Positions 8,875 to 16,713 of a stretch of DNA of 64,000 nucleotides are shown piece after piece (position 1 is the first letter of the stretch; each line of letters starts with the position of its first letter). Where the stretch lies: the NCBI GenBank assembly GCA_046520405.1, contig JBKGHI010000006.1:24885-88884 (forward strand), in the 5' to 3' direction. Below the pieces are notes generated by a model, which saw only the letters and a list, made by a program, of their open reading frames with translations, was not told where the DNA came from and searched no databases. Position numbers and translations under genes: made by a program. The stretch comes from Myxococcus sp046520405. GTDB lineage: Bacteria > Myxococcota > Myxococcia > Myxococcales > Myxococcaceae.

Positions 8875-9771
8875 ATGACCGATCCGCTCACTGAAGTCAT
8901 CGCACTGCTTCAGCCAAGAGCCGTCTTCTCGAAAGGCATCAGCGGCGCTGGAAGCTGGGGCGTCCGTTATTCGGACTTTGGTCAGCCGAGCTTCTGTGTC
9001 GTGCTTGAAGGGCGCTGCCGGCTGGCCGTTGACGGACAGGCGCCCATCACGCTGGAGGCGGGCGATTTCGTCCTCCTGCCGGCAACGCCGGGCTTCACCA
9101 TCTCGGGCTTCGAGCCGGTGATGCCCGCGCGCGTCGACCCCAAGGTGGCGCCCTCCGCCAAGGGCGAGGTGCGTCACGGCAGGCGCGGCGGCCGGCCGGA
9201 TGTGCGCCTGCTCGGTGGTTACTTCGACTTCGACTCGCCTGACGCGGCCCTGATGGTGTCATTGCTCCCGGCGCTGGTGCACGTACGCGGCGTGGAGCGG
9301 CTCGCCGTGATGGTCCGGCTCGTCAGCGACGAAACAAGCCAGCAGCGCTCGGGCCGTGAGCTCGTCCTGACGCGGCTCGTGGAGTTGCTGCTCATCGAGG
9401 CGCTGCGGTCGACGTCGAGCGACGACACGCCTCCAGGGCTCCTGCGGGGACTGGCGGATGCGCGGCTCGCGCCTGCGATACGGCAGATGCACCGTCACCT
9501 CAACCGTCCGTGGACGGTGGCGCAGCTCGCGAAGTGCGCGGCGCTCTCACGCTCGGCGTTTTTCGAGCGCTTCACGCGCACGGTGGGCCTGCCCCCCATG
9601 GAGTACCTGCTGGACTGGCGGATGGCCGTCGCGAGGGGCTTGCTCCGCGACCGGGAGCTCACCATCAGCGAGGTCGCCGAGCGCGTTGGCTACAGCTCCG
9701 CAAGCACCTTCACCACGGCGTTCAGCCGGCACGTGGGCCAGTCTCCAGGGCGCTACGCGCGTGCGAGCTGA
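8875..9771 (+). CDS. AraC-family transcriptional regulator with cupin sensor domain
   Basis: 298 residues. The N-terminal half (~1-185) is a cupin-type AraC ligand-binding domain (FCVVLEGRCRLAVDG, LEAGDFVLLPATPGF). The C-terminal ~100 residues carry two helix-turn-helix motifs (WTVAQLAKCAALSRSAFFER and ISEVAERVGYSSASTF), followed by the canonical AraC end FSRHVGQSPGRYARA. Proteins of this build usually control the divergently transcribed neighbour, here the SDR gene, in response to a small molecule. The effector is unknown. Confidence 0.88.
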   Translation: MTDPLTEVIALLQPRAVFSKGISGAGSWGVRYSDFGQPSFCVVLEGRCRLAVDGQAPITLEAGDFVLLPATPGFTISGFEPVMPARVDPKVAPSAKGEVRHGRRGGRPDVRLLGGYFDFDSPDAALMVSLLPALVHVRGVERLAVMVRLVSDETSQQRSGRELVLTRLVELLLIEALRSTSSDDTPPGLLRGLADARLAPAIRQMHRHLNRPWTVAQLAKCAALSRSAFFERFTRTVGLPPMEYLLDWRMAVARGLLRDRELTISEVAERVGYSSASTFTTAFSRHVGQSPGRYARAS

Positions 9772-9849
9772 CGCGGCCCTCATCGCCGTTGACGAACTGC
9801 TGCTGATGTCCCCTAGAATCCAGCGCATCCCCTCTGCTGAAAGCCGACG

Positions 9850-11016
9850 CTGCTGAACGCCACCGAACCGCGCCACCTCGTCGGCCTGGACCTGCTCCGG
9901 TGCCTGGCCATCCTCATCGTCGTCCTCTTCCACTACCCGCGCCCCGAAGGCCAAGAGACCTACCGGATGCTCGCCAACTTCGGCTGGACGGGCGTGGAGC
10001 TGTTCTTCGTGCTGAGCGGCTTCCTCATCGGCTCGCAGCTCCTGGAGCCGGTGTCGCGCGGCGAGACGCCATCGCTGAAGCGCTTCTACCTGCGGCGCTC
10101 GCTGCGCATCCTTCCTCCCTATCTCATCGTGGTGGCGCTGTATCTCTTCCTCCCCGGGTGGAGCGAACGCCCCGTGGTGACGCCCGCGTGGCGTTTCCTC
10201 ACCTTCACGCAGAACTTCGGACTGCGCCGGAACGGCTTCTCCCACGCGTGGTCGCTGTGCGTGGAGGAACACTTCTACCTGCTGCTGCCCCTCGCCGTGC
10301 TCGCGCTGCGCGGGCGCATCCGGGCGCCGCACCTGCTCGCGGGCTCGGTGGGATTGGTGGTGGCCGGGATGCTCCTGCGGGGGGGCCTGTGGCAGCGCCA
10401 CTTCTCGATGCTCGGGCCGGGGGATGCCGGGTGGCGCGATTACGACACGCTCCTGTACTACCCGACCTATGCGCGGCTCGACGGGCTGATGTGCGGCGTG
10501 CTGCTCGCGGCGTTGCGCGTCTTCCGGCCCGCGGCATGGGAGCGCTGGACGCGAGGGGCTCGTGCCGGCGGCCTGGCGTTGGTGGGACTCGTGTGCCTGG
10601 GGGGAGTGCTCTGGCTGAACGAAGAGCACTCCCGATACCTGGCCCACACGACGCTTGCGTTCCCCGTGACGTCGGTGGGTTACGCGGCGCTACTCGTGGC
10701 CCTGGCGGGCCCGACCGCCTCTCGCGTATGCGCCCGCATCCCCGGTGCGAGGACCTTCGCGGTGCTGAGCTTCACAGTCTACCTCACCCACAAAGCCGTG
10801 CAGCACGGCGTCCGAGTGGCCCTTGAGCCATATGGAATGGACGCATTCCACCCCGTCACACTGTTCGGGGGCGCCGTGGCGGTGCTGCTCGCATCGCTCA
10901 CGCTGCACCACGGTGTGGAACGGCCCGCCCTGAAGTGGCGCTCGCGGCTGGAGACCTGGCTTGTCCGCGAGCCTTCACGTCTCAACCCGCCGCCCACGAC
11001 CGCTGAACTCCGTTGA
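9850..11016 (+). CDS. Acyltransferase 3 family membrane protein (non-ATG start inferred)
   Basis: About 388 residues if begun at CTG 9850. The first ATG in frame is 9967, but codons before it encode the highly conserved family N-terminus (GLDLLRCLAILIVVLFHY), which belongs to the first membrane helix and holds the conserved His. An in-frame TGA at 9838 limits the start to 9841-9966, where no ATG, GTG or TTG occurs in frame; the only near-cognate choices are CTG codons (9850, 9853 and later). Multiple membrane helices and the LSGFLIGSQL and SLCVEEHFYLLLP motifs fit Acyltransferase_3 (OafA/NodX type), which transfers acyl groups to cell-envelope polysaccharides. It ends 315 bp before the next gene. 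Confidence 0.8.
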   Translation: MLNATEPRHLVGLDLLRCLAILIVVLFHYPRPEGQETYRMLANFGWTGVELFFVLSGFLIGSQLLEPVSRGETPSLKRFYLRRSLRILPPYLIVVALYLFLPGWSERPVVTPAWRFLTFTQNFGLRRNGFSHAWSLCVEEHFYLLLPLAVLALRGRIRAPHLLAGSVGLVVAGMLLRGGLWQRHFSMLGPGDAGWRDYDTLLYYPTYARLDGLMCGVLLAALRVFRPAAWERWTRGARAGGLALVGLVCLGGVLWLNEEHSRYLAHTTLAFPVTSVGYAALLVALAGPTASRVCARIPGARTFAVLSFTVYLTHKAVQHGVRVALEPYGMDAFHPVTLFGGAVAVLLASLTLHHGVERPALKWRSRLETWLVREPSRLNPPPTTAELR

Positions 11017-11331
11017 GCGGAGGGACGGAAAGGCAGCCGTGGAACCAGGCGGCGCGCTTCGCCAGACGCACCATCCAGGGCCACGGTGCTTGATGAAGAC
11101 TCGCTTCAGGTGCGTGAGGAGATGGCGCACACCTCACCATTCGAGCTTCAAATTTTCACCAGAGGCCAGACCCCATCCAGACAGAAACGAATGTTCCAGG
11201 ACATGGATGAATGTTGCGTGTCGCGCGCCACTTCGCGTTGATGATTCTGCGCGTCAGACGTTAATGCCCGCCGCGTTCGCCGAGCGCATCGACATCAGTG
11301 CGAGGCCCGGCTCTGGCGATAGGGAGAGCAC
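11017..11331. other. Intergenic region, nothing recognised
   Basis: 315 bp between the acyltransferase and the next lipoprotein. It is somewhat less GC-rich than its surroundings around 11150-11230 and probably carries the promoter of the downstream gene. I see no convincing hairpin, small gene or sigma-54 type element at correct spacing. Confidence 0.5.
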
Positions 11332-12819
11332 ATGCGAGTCGCGGCAATAGGATTGGCGAGTCTGTGGTGCATCGCGCTGTTCGCCTGTGGTGGTTCCTCC
11401 GGAATCGCGGACAGCGCGGAGCGGAGCGGGGACTCGGCGGTCCTCGCGGAGACCCGCACCTTGACGTGCGCCAGTCTCCAGGTCACGAGCGGCTCCATCG
11501 GCTCGGGGCAGAGCGTCCAGGGTCTGCACACGCAGACGTTGTCGGGCACTGAGGACCGCTGGACGGAGTACGTCGAGTTCTTCCCCGGCACCTCCGCCAC
11601 GTGCACGTACGCGCTCCCCGCGGGCGTGGGCGCCGCCGACGTCATCACCGCCGAGGTGGGCATCAATTATCGAGGGCCCCAGACGTCGCAGATGCGCTGG
11701 CTGTTCGAGGCGTGGGACTACGCGGCGGGCGCCTGGGTGCTGGTGGGCGACAACACCTTCGCGCAGTCCTGGCGCTGGACCGCCACGTCGCTCGAGCTGA
11801 CGTCTCCCCAGCGCTTCGTCAGTGGAGGCCCGGTGCAACTGCGCTACCGCACGACGTCCACGGCGGATGCGTCCCTGCTGGACCTGCTCGTGGTGCGCAT
11901 CCAGGTCGCCGCCTCGGACGCGGGCACGCCTGGAGACGCGGGGACCCCCACGGACGCGGGCACCCCTGGCGACGCGGGAACGGGGACCGACGCTGGCACG
12001 CCCGTGCAGTGGGAGGGCGTCAACAGCTTCACCTACCAGCTCACGAACTATCCCCAGGGGAAGCTCGACACCATCGCCAACTCGAAGTTCGACCTCGCCA
12101 TCGTCGACCTGGCGCGCGACGGCTACGATGACTGGTTCACCGCCGCCGAAATCACCGCGCTCAAGAACAAGGGCAAGCAGGTGCTCGCGTACTTCGAGAT
12201 TGGCGCCATCGAGAATTACCGCCCCGAGTGGTCCCAGGTGCCCGAGGACCTGAAGCTCGGCCCCGTGGGCGGCTGGCCCAATGAGCAGTACGTGAAGTAC
12301 TGGGACGAGCGCTGGTGGCCCATCGTCCAGGGCCGCATCGACCAGGCGCTCGCCGCGGGCTTCACCGGTTGCTACCTGGACATGGTGGTGACGTACGAGG
12401 AGATTCCCGCGAACTCCGCGGGCACCAACCGCGCCGACCTCGCGCGGAAGATGGTGGCCCTCATCGCGCGCATCAACCAGTACGCCAAGGCACACAACCC
12501 GACCTTCAAGGTGATGCCCCAGAACTCCCCGGAGCTGGTGGATGACCCCGCCTACCTGCCCGCCATCGATGGGCTGGGCATGGAGGACATGTACTGGTCC
12601 GACGACAACCCCTGTAACATGGGCTGGTGCGAGGAGAACCGGACCAACGCGGCCCGGGTCCGCGCGGCCGGCAAGCTGGTGCTCTCCACCGACTACGCTG
12701 TCCAGACCGCGCACGTCGCGGACGCCTATACCCGCTCGCGCGCGGCGGGCTTCGTCCCCTACGTCAGCGTGCGCGCGCTGAACCAGATGACGGTGAACGT
12801 GGGGTGGGATCCGCAGTAG
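11332..12819 (+). CDS. Lipoprotein with GH114 (endo-alpha-1,4-polygalactosaminidase)-like domain
   Basis: 495 residues. ATG 11332 follows AGGGAGAG. The signal peptide ends in a lipobox-like CIALFAC. Residues ~35-195 are a beta-rich accessory domain, followed by a DAGTP(G/T) low-complexity linker (five units, nt ~11925-12005). From ~225 to the end there is a TIM-barrel-like domain with motifs of the GH114/TM1410 group: VLAYFEIGAIENYRPEW, GFTGCYLDMV, FKVMPQNSPEL, DGLGMEDMYW, LVLSTDY. Family members cleave alpha-1,4-linked galactosamine polymers of extracellular matrices. Matrix or prey polysaccharide cleavage is the likely role; substrate identity is inference. Confidence 0.78.
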   Translation: MRVAAIGLASLWCIALFACGGSSGIADSAERSGDSAVLAETRTLTCASLQVTSGSIGSGQSVQGLHTQTLSGTEDRWTEYVEFFPGTSATCTYALPAGVGAADVITAEVGINYRGPQTSQMRWLFEAWDYAAGAWVLVGDNTFAQSWRWTATSLELTSPQRFVSGGPVQLRYRTTSTADASLLDLLVVRIQVAASDAGTPGDAGTPTDAGTPGDAGTGTDAGTPVQWEGVNSFTYQLTNYPQGKLDTIANSKFDLAIVDLARDGYDDWFTAAEITALKNKGKQVLAYFEIGAIENYRPEWSQVPEDLKLGPVGGWPNEQYVKYWDERWWPIVQGRIDQALAAGFTGCYLDMVVTYEEIPANSAGTNRADLARKMVALIARINQYAKAHNPTFKVMPQNSPELVDDPAYLPAIDGLGMEDMYWSDDNPCNMGWCEENRTNAARVRAAGKLVLSTDYAVQTAHVADAYTRSRAAGFVPYVSVRALNQMTVNVGWDPQ

Positions 12820-13402
12820 CGGCTCAGTCCGTCCGGCGCTCCTCCTCGGGTGGGAGGGGCGCCGGTGGTGGCTGGGTCCTCACCGTCTGAGTGAGCCGCT
12901 CGGCCGCCAGCACCAGCGCGCCTCCCTCCGTGAGCCCCTATGCAGGGCTTCGTCCAACACCGCGAAGGGGATGGGCCCGCCGCATCGGGGTGACCTCAAG
13001 CTCGAAGTCGCCCACGTTGTTGTTCTCGTTGCTCTCCGCGCCGACGCCGTACTTGCTGCCGGCGAGCGTGCAGCTCACGTTGAAGCCTGTCAGAGGATTC
13101 GCCACCGTCACGGGGGGATGGAGTTCATCCTCACTTGCGCCAGGGTGGGTCTCGACAGCGTCCCGAACAACCAGAAGCAAGACAGTCATAGGGAAAGCGC
13201 CAGTGCTTTGCGCTCCGCGTCACAGGCGCCCATGGGCCGAATGCAAGACATTTCGGTTGTCCAGGCGGGAGGGAGTGCATTTCTGGGTGGACTGTCTGTT
13301 CTTGATTTTTGGATTTGCTGAAGATAGGCGAAGCGCTTCACTTCGATTCTGACGGCCGGCTGGAGCCAGGCGTTCGACCGAATCGGCGCACAGGGGAACC
13401 AC
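12820..13402. other. Intergenic region with a possible gene remnant
   Basis: 583 bp between two plus-strand genes. Apart from the minus-strand fragment described separately, no gene was recognised. The last ~90 bp hold the promoter and ribosome-site region of the metalloprotease gene. Confidence 0.45.
12938..13189 (-). pseudogene. Possible remnant of a secreted protein
   Basis: An 83-residue frame whose central part reads like genuine extracellular protein (ANPLTGFNVSCTLAG followed by SKYGVGAESNENNN and FELEVTP), with low-complexity ends and no good ribosome site or signal peptide. The composition differs from typical antisense shadows, which are Arg/Ala/Pro-rich, and no sense gene overlaps it. 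I cannot name a family. It is most likely a leftover exposed by deletion; a small intact gene is less likely. Confidence 0.3.
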
Positions 13403-15037
13403 ATGGAGACAATGGTGGCATGGCGCAAGCGGCTGAAGCTCGGGGTGTGCGTGGGGTTGGCGGTGACATGGCTGGGCTGTGGCGGCGTTGAGCAGGACGC
13501 CGCGGAGCCCTCCACCTCCGGGACAACGACGACGCAAGAGGCACCGCTCTATGTGTCCTCTGGACTGCTGTGGCCGAACCCCTCCATTCCTGTGTGCTGG
13601 GAGACGCCGGGGTGGGGCACGGAGAAGGCCTGGTCGCGTGATGCGGTGGCGCGTACATGGGAGGCCGTCTCAGGGGTGCGGCTGCACGGCTGGGGCGACT
13701 GTCCGGTGTCCTGGGATGGAATCCGCATCCGCGTCAGCGACGAGGGTCCGCACACCAAGGGACTGGGCACGCAGTTGCGCGGGCGTGCCGCGGGGATGGT
13801 CCTCAACTTCACTTTCGCCAACTGGAGCACTTCCTGCCAGTCCACGCGCGAGCACTGCATCCGCACCATCGCCGTGCACGAGTTCGGCCATGCCTTGGCC
13901 TTCGCCCATGAGCACAACCGGCCGGACACGCCCTCCACCTGCACCACCCCTCCGCAGGGCAGCAACGGTGACACCCAGGTGGGCGCGTGGGACCTGTTCT
14001 CGGTGATGAACTACTGCAATCCCACCTGGAACAACGCGGGCGACCTCAGCGGCACGGATGTCGACGGGGTTCGCCGCATGTATGGCTTCTGGGGCCAGTC
14101 AGGCGCCGCGAACTGGTGCACCCATTCCACTGGGCAGCTGCACCTGGGAGACTTCAACGGTGACGGGCGCTCGGACCTGCTCTGCCATGACACGAACAAC
14201 GGTTATAAGTGGCTCCTCTATACAGATGCGACGGGACAAGTCGGCGGCGGCGGAGGTTGGGCGGCGGCGCTAGGGTGGTGCTCTGGCGCGAGGCAGGTGT
14301 TTACCGGTGACTTCAACGGCGATGGCCGTACGGACCTGCTGTGCCATGATTCAAGCACGGGCCCGAAGTCGGTGCTCTATGCGGACAGCCGCGGCACGTT
14401 GTTGGGCGGCCAGTGGTCGGGGGCCGCCGGCTGGTGCAGCCATGCCGGCGCGAGGCTGTTCGTGGGTGACCTCGACGGCAACGGCCGAGCAGACCTGCTC
14501 TGCCATGACGAGAATTCCGGCAACAGATGGTGGATGCTCACGAACGCGGCCGGCCAGCCCGGCGGCGCGGGTGTTGGCTCTGCGCCCGGCGGCTGGTGCA
14601 ACCACGCTGGCACTCAATTGCATGTGGGGGACTTCAACGGTGACGGCCGCACGGACATGCTCTGCCATGATTCGAGCAATGGCAATCAGTGGCTTGCCTA
14701 CACGGGCAGCAGCGGCCAGCCAGGTGGAGGAGGTAGTTGGGAAGTCCGTCAGACCTGGTGCAGCCACTCCAGCGCGCAGCTCCACCTGGGGGACTTCAAC
14801 GGCGACGGCCGCACGGACATGCTCTGCCATGACAGCATCAACGGTTCCAAGTGGTTCTCCTATACGGGCAGCAACGGCCATCCGGGGACAGGGGGAAGTT
14901 GGTCAGGCCCCTTCGGTCGCTTGTGCTCCACGACCCAGGGCGACCTGCGCATCGGCAGATTCAATGGTGACAACAAGTCGGACCTGCTCTGCAACGACAC
15001 CGGAACTGGGGTGAAGGTCCTGAGCTACTTGCCGTGA
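13403..15037 (+). CDS. Secreted metzincin-like metalloprotease with FG-GAP/VCBS repeats
   Basis: 544 residues with a lipoprotein-like signal (LAVTWLGC). The catalytic part (~50-230) has the extended zinc motif HEFGHALAFAHE, i.e. HExxHxxxxxH, and a Met-turn candidate in FSVMNYC, as in metzincins related to astacin/matrixin. Six FG-GAP/VCBS-type repeats of ~65 residues follow (consensus L..GDFNGDGR.DLLCHD, nt ~14130-15010), which bind calcium and form a propeller in related proteins. Each repeat also carries a conserved W-C-S/N pair. The protein is probably exported and used in predation or matrix turnover. ATG 13403 is used; ATG 13412 is an alternative. It is convergent with the phosphatase gene 260 bp away. 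Confidence 0.82.
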   Translation: METMVAWRKRLKLGVCVGLAVTWLGCGGVEQDAAEPSTSGTTTTQEAPLYVSSGLLWPNPSIPVCWETPGWGTEKAWSRDAVARTWEAVSGVRLHGWGDCPVSWDGIRIRVSDEGPHTKGLGTQLRGRAAGMVLNFTFANWSTSCQSTREHCIRTIAVHEFGHALAFAHEHNRPDTPSTCTTPPQGSNGDTQVGAWDLFSVMNYCNPTWNNAGDLSGTDVDGVRRMYGFWGQSGAANWCTHSTGQLHLGDFNGDGRSDLLCHDTNNGYKWLLYTDATGQVGGGGGWAAALGWCSGARQVFTGDFNGDGRTDLLCHDSSTGPKSVLYADSRGTLLGGQWSGAAGWCSHAGARLFVGDLDGNGRADLLCHDENSGNRWWMLTNAAGQPGGAGVGSAPGGWCNHAGTQLHVGDFNGDGRTDMLCHDSSNGNQWLAYTGSSGQPGGGGSWEVRQTWCSHSSAQLHLGDFNGDGRTDMLCHDSINGSKWFSYTGSNGHPGTGGSWSGPFGRLCSTTQGDLRIGRFNGDNKSDLLCNDTGTGVKVLSYLP

Positions 15038-15296
15038 GGTCAGGATACGTCTCCCCAGGGTAGGTGCCCCCAGAGCGCACCGGAGGAGCTGGGGAGAGGT
15101 TGAGGGGGCGGCCGGTATCGACGCCGTGCCGCCCTCTTGGCGCATCCGCCTGTCTTCGCGGGCTGGGCGCGGTGCACACCACGCAGACCGGGATGGGAGG
15201 TACAGGCGGATGGCTTCCTGCTCCGTCCCGGGAGTGCCAGGACGGAGTCAGTCTCCCAGTCGTTGAATGGTGATGGGCGAGGGGCTGCTTCGTGCG

Positions 15297-15983
15297 TCAT
15301 GTCGGCGACGCGCGTCGCAGTGCATCCGCCAGCTCCGCGAGCGCGTGCTGCTGCGCGGCGGACAGCCGGACCGCGGGGCGCACGCTTTGAATCAGCGGCA
15401 GGGCTTGCTGCCCGTCTGGAGCATCGCCTCGGGCGACGAGGAGAGCGGCCGCAATCATTCCGGTGCGTCCATGTCCCTGTGCGCAATGGACGTAGATGGG
15501 GCCGGGGAGGGCCGCCAGCTCGCGGAGGACCGGTGCGACTTTCCCGGCGGGAAGTGTCGAGGCATCCAGGATGGGCAGCGACACATACCGACAGGCCCCG
15601 CGTATCCCTCCCGGTTCGATGAACTCGGCGGTCAGGTCGAGCACGGCGGCGACCCCGGCGGGAAGCTCGCCAGGCAGCAGCCTGCGTCCCACCACGACAC
15701 CCGGTACCACCCTGTCGTATGGCCGCTCTCGTGAGAGGCGCCTTACCAGGTGCCACGTGCCCCACGTGAGCAGCAGGTAGGGCAGGAGCGCGAGCACCGC
15801 GATGGGCTGCATCCGTCCATTCGGGAGCTTTCCGAGGAGCTTCGGGCCTGCGCCTGCGTAGGTGACTGCCACGAGGGCGAAGCTCACCGCGGGCCACAGC
15901 AACCACAGCCCAGGTCCCTGGAGCGTCTGCGCCAGGAATGCCAGGAGTGCTGCTCCCATGGCGAAGACAAACGCGTAGGTCAT
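15297..15983 (-). CDS. Membrane-anchored dual-specificity/tyrosine phosphatase-like protein
   Basis: 228 residues. Two to four hydrophobic helices occupy the first ~80 residues, then a soluble phosphatase domain with the Cys-based signature HCAQGHGRTG (C167 nucleophile, R173 phosphate binder) and a possible general acid in LPILDAST (D140). This is the DSP/PTP fold, cytoplasmic if the positive-inside rule holds (RRLSRERP after the last helix). It is the last gene of a minus-strand operon, starting 4 bp after the stop of the trypsin-like gene. The function within the operon is unknown; reversal of a phosphorylation signal is a reasonable guess. Confidence 0.8.
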   Translation of the reverse strand: MTYAFVFAMGAALLAFLAQTLQGPGLWLLWPAVSFALVAVTYAGAGPKLLGKLPNGRMQPIAVLALLPYLLLTWGTWHLVRRLSRERPYDRVVPGVVVGRRLLPGELPAGVAAVLDLTAEFIEPGGIRGACRYVSLPILDASTLPAGKVAPVLRELAALPGPIYVHCAQGHGRTGMIAAALLVARGDAPDGQQALPLIQSVRPAVRLSAAQQHALAELADALRRASPT

Positions 15984-15987
15984 TCGC

Positions 15988-16713
15988 TCAGTAGTCCGCG
16001 AGGCGAAAGGCGTCCATCAGGAGCGGCACGGCCAGCGCTCTCCACAGCACGGGCCAGCGCTGACCGTCGACCTGTCGCTGGTAGACCTCCCCCACGTGGA
16101 GCGCGACGGCCGCGCGTGCCTCCACGTCGATGACCAGCGCCCCCGAGTCGCCTTCAACCGCGAAGGGCCGGTCATCGACGGAGGCGATGAGGACTTCCCC
16201 GGCCGCACTGACGGAGAGGACCTTCCCGTGGCGCAATCCCCCATGTCGCGTGAACTTGAGCACGGGCCTGCCCACGTGGGGGGCCGCGGGGCGTGGCGTC
16301 CAGGCGAGGGGCGGGTATTCGGCTGAACCGAGCCCTGGGTTCACGGGGGCGGCGATACACGCATCCAGCAGGGCCACTCGTCCTGTCTCGTCACGCGCCC
16401 CCGAGGCGAGGACCCGTGCGACGCGCGCGCCGCTGGTGGCATGGCAGAGCCAGCGTCCCTCGGGGCGCCGGTCCACCACGCCCTCTTGCCGGTGCCAGCG
16501 CAGTCGCGGCACGGAGTCTCCCGCCCCGAGGCACGCCGAGGCCCTCCGGATGGCGTCGGGGGTCAGCACGTGCTCCACGGTGAGCAGCACGGGCGCCTGG
16601 TTGTCGCGCAGGCGGAACCAGCCTCCGAGCGTGGCCTGCCGCTGACTGCCTTCCTCACGGAGCGGCTCCCCTGCGAGCAGCCGGGGGCCGTCTGCGTCCG
16701 GGTGGGTGCTCAT
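15988..16713 (-). CDS. Trypsin-like serine peptidase domain protein
   Basis: 241 residues, no signal peptide. The chymotrypsin-fold triad can be traced: His48 in LLTVEHVL (in place of TAAHC), Asp117 in ALLDACIAAP, Ser190 in EGDSGALV. The spacing and the GDSGA motif are good, so it may be active. Trypsin-like domains without export signals occur next to MBL-fold proteins and NTPases in some predicted bacterial conflict systems. Its ATG overlaps the TGA of the giant MBL gene by 4 bp (ATGA), which implies translational coupling, and it lies 4 bp before the phosphatase gene. Confidence 0.72.
   Translation of the reverse strand: MSTHPDADGPRLLAGEPLREEGSQRQATLGGWFRLRDNQAPVLLTVEHVLTPDAIRRASACLGAGDSVPRLRWHRQEGVVDRRPEGRWLCHATSGARVARVLASGARDETGRVALLDACIAAPVNPGLGSAEYPPLAWTPRPAAPHVGRPVLKFTRHGGLRHGKVLSVSAAGEVLIASVDDRPFAVEGDSGALVIDVEARAAVALHVGEVYQRQVDGQRWPVLWRALAVPLLMDAFRLADY

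Noticed and set aside
9900..10826. Second plus-strand frame within the acyltransferase region
   Set aside because: Arg/Ala/Pro-rich out-of-frame shadow; the membrane-helix pattern lies in the other frame.
14120..15010. Regular ~195-bp periodicity that could suggest a repeat array or CRISPR
   Set aside because: Codon-phased FG-GAP repeats inside a protein gene; unit length and lack of unique spacers exclude CRISPR.
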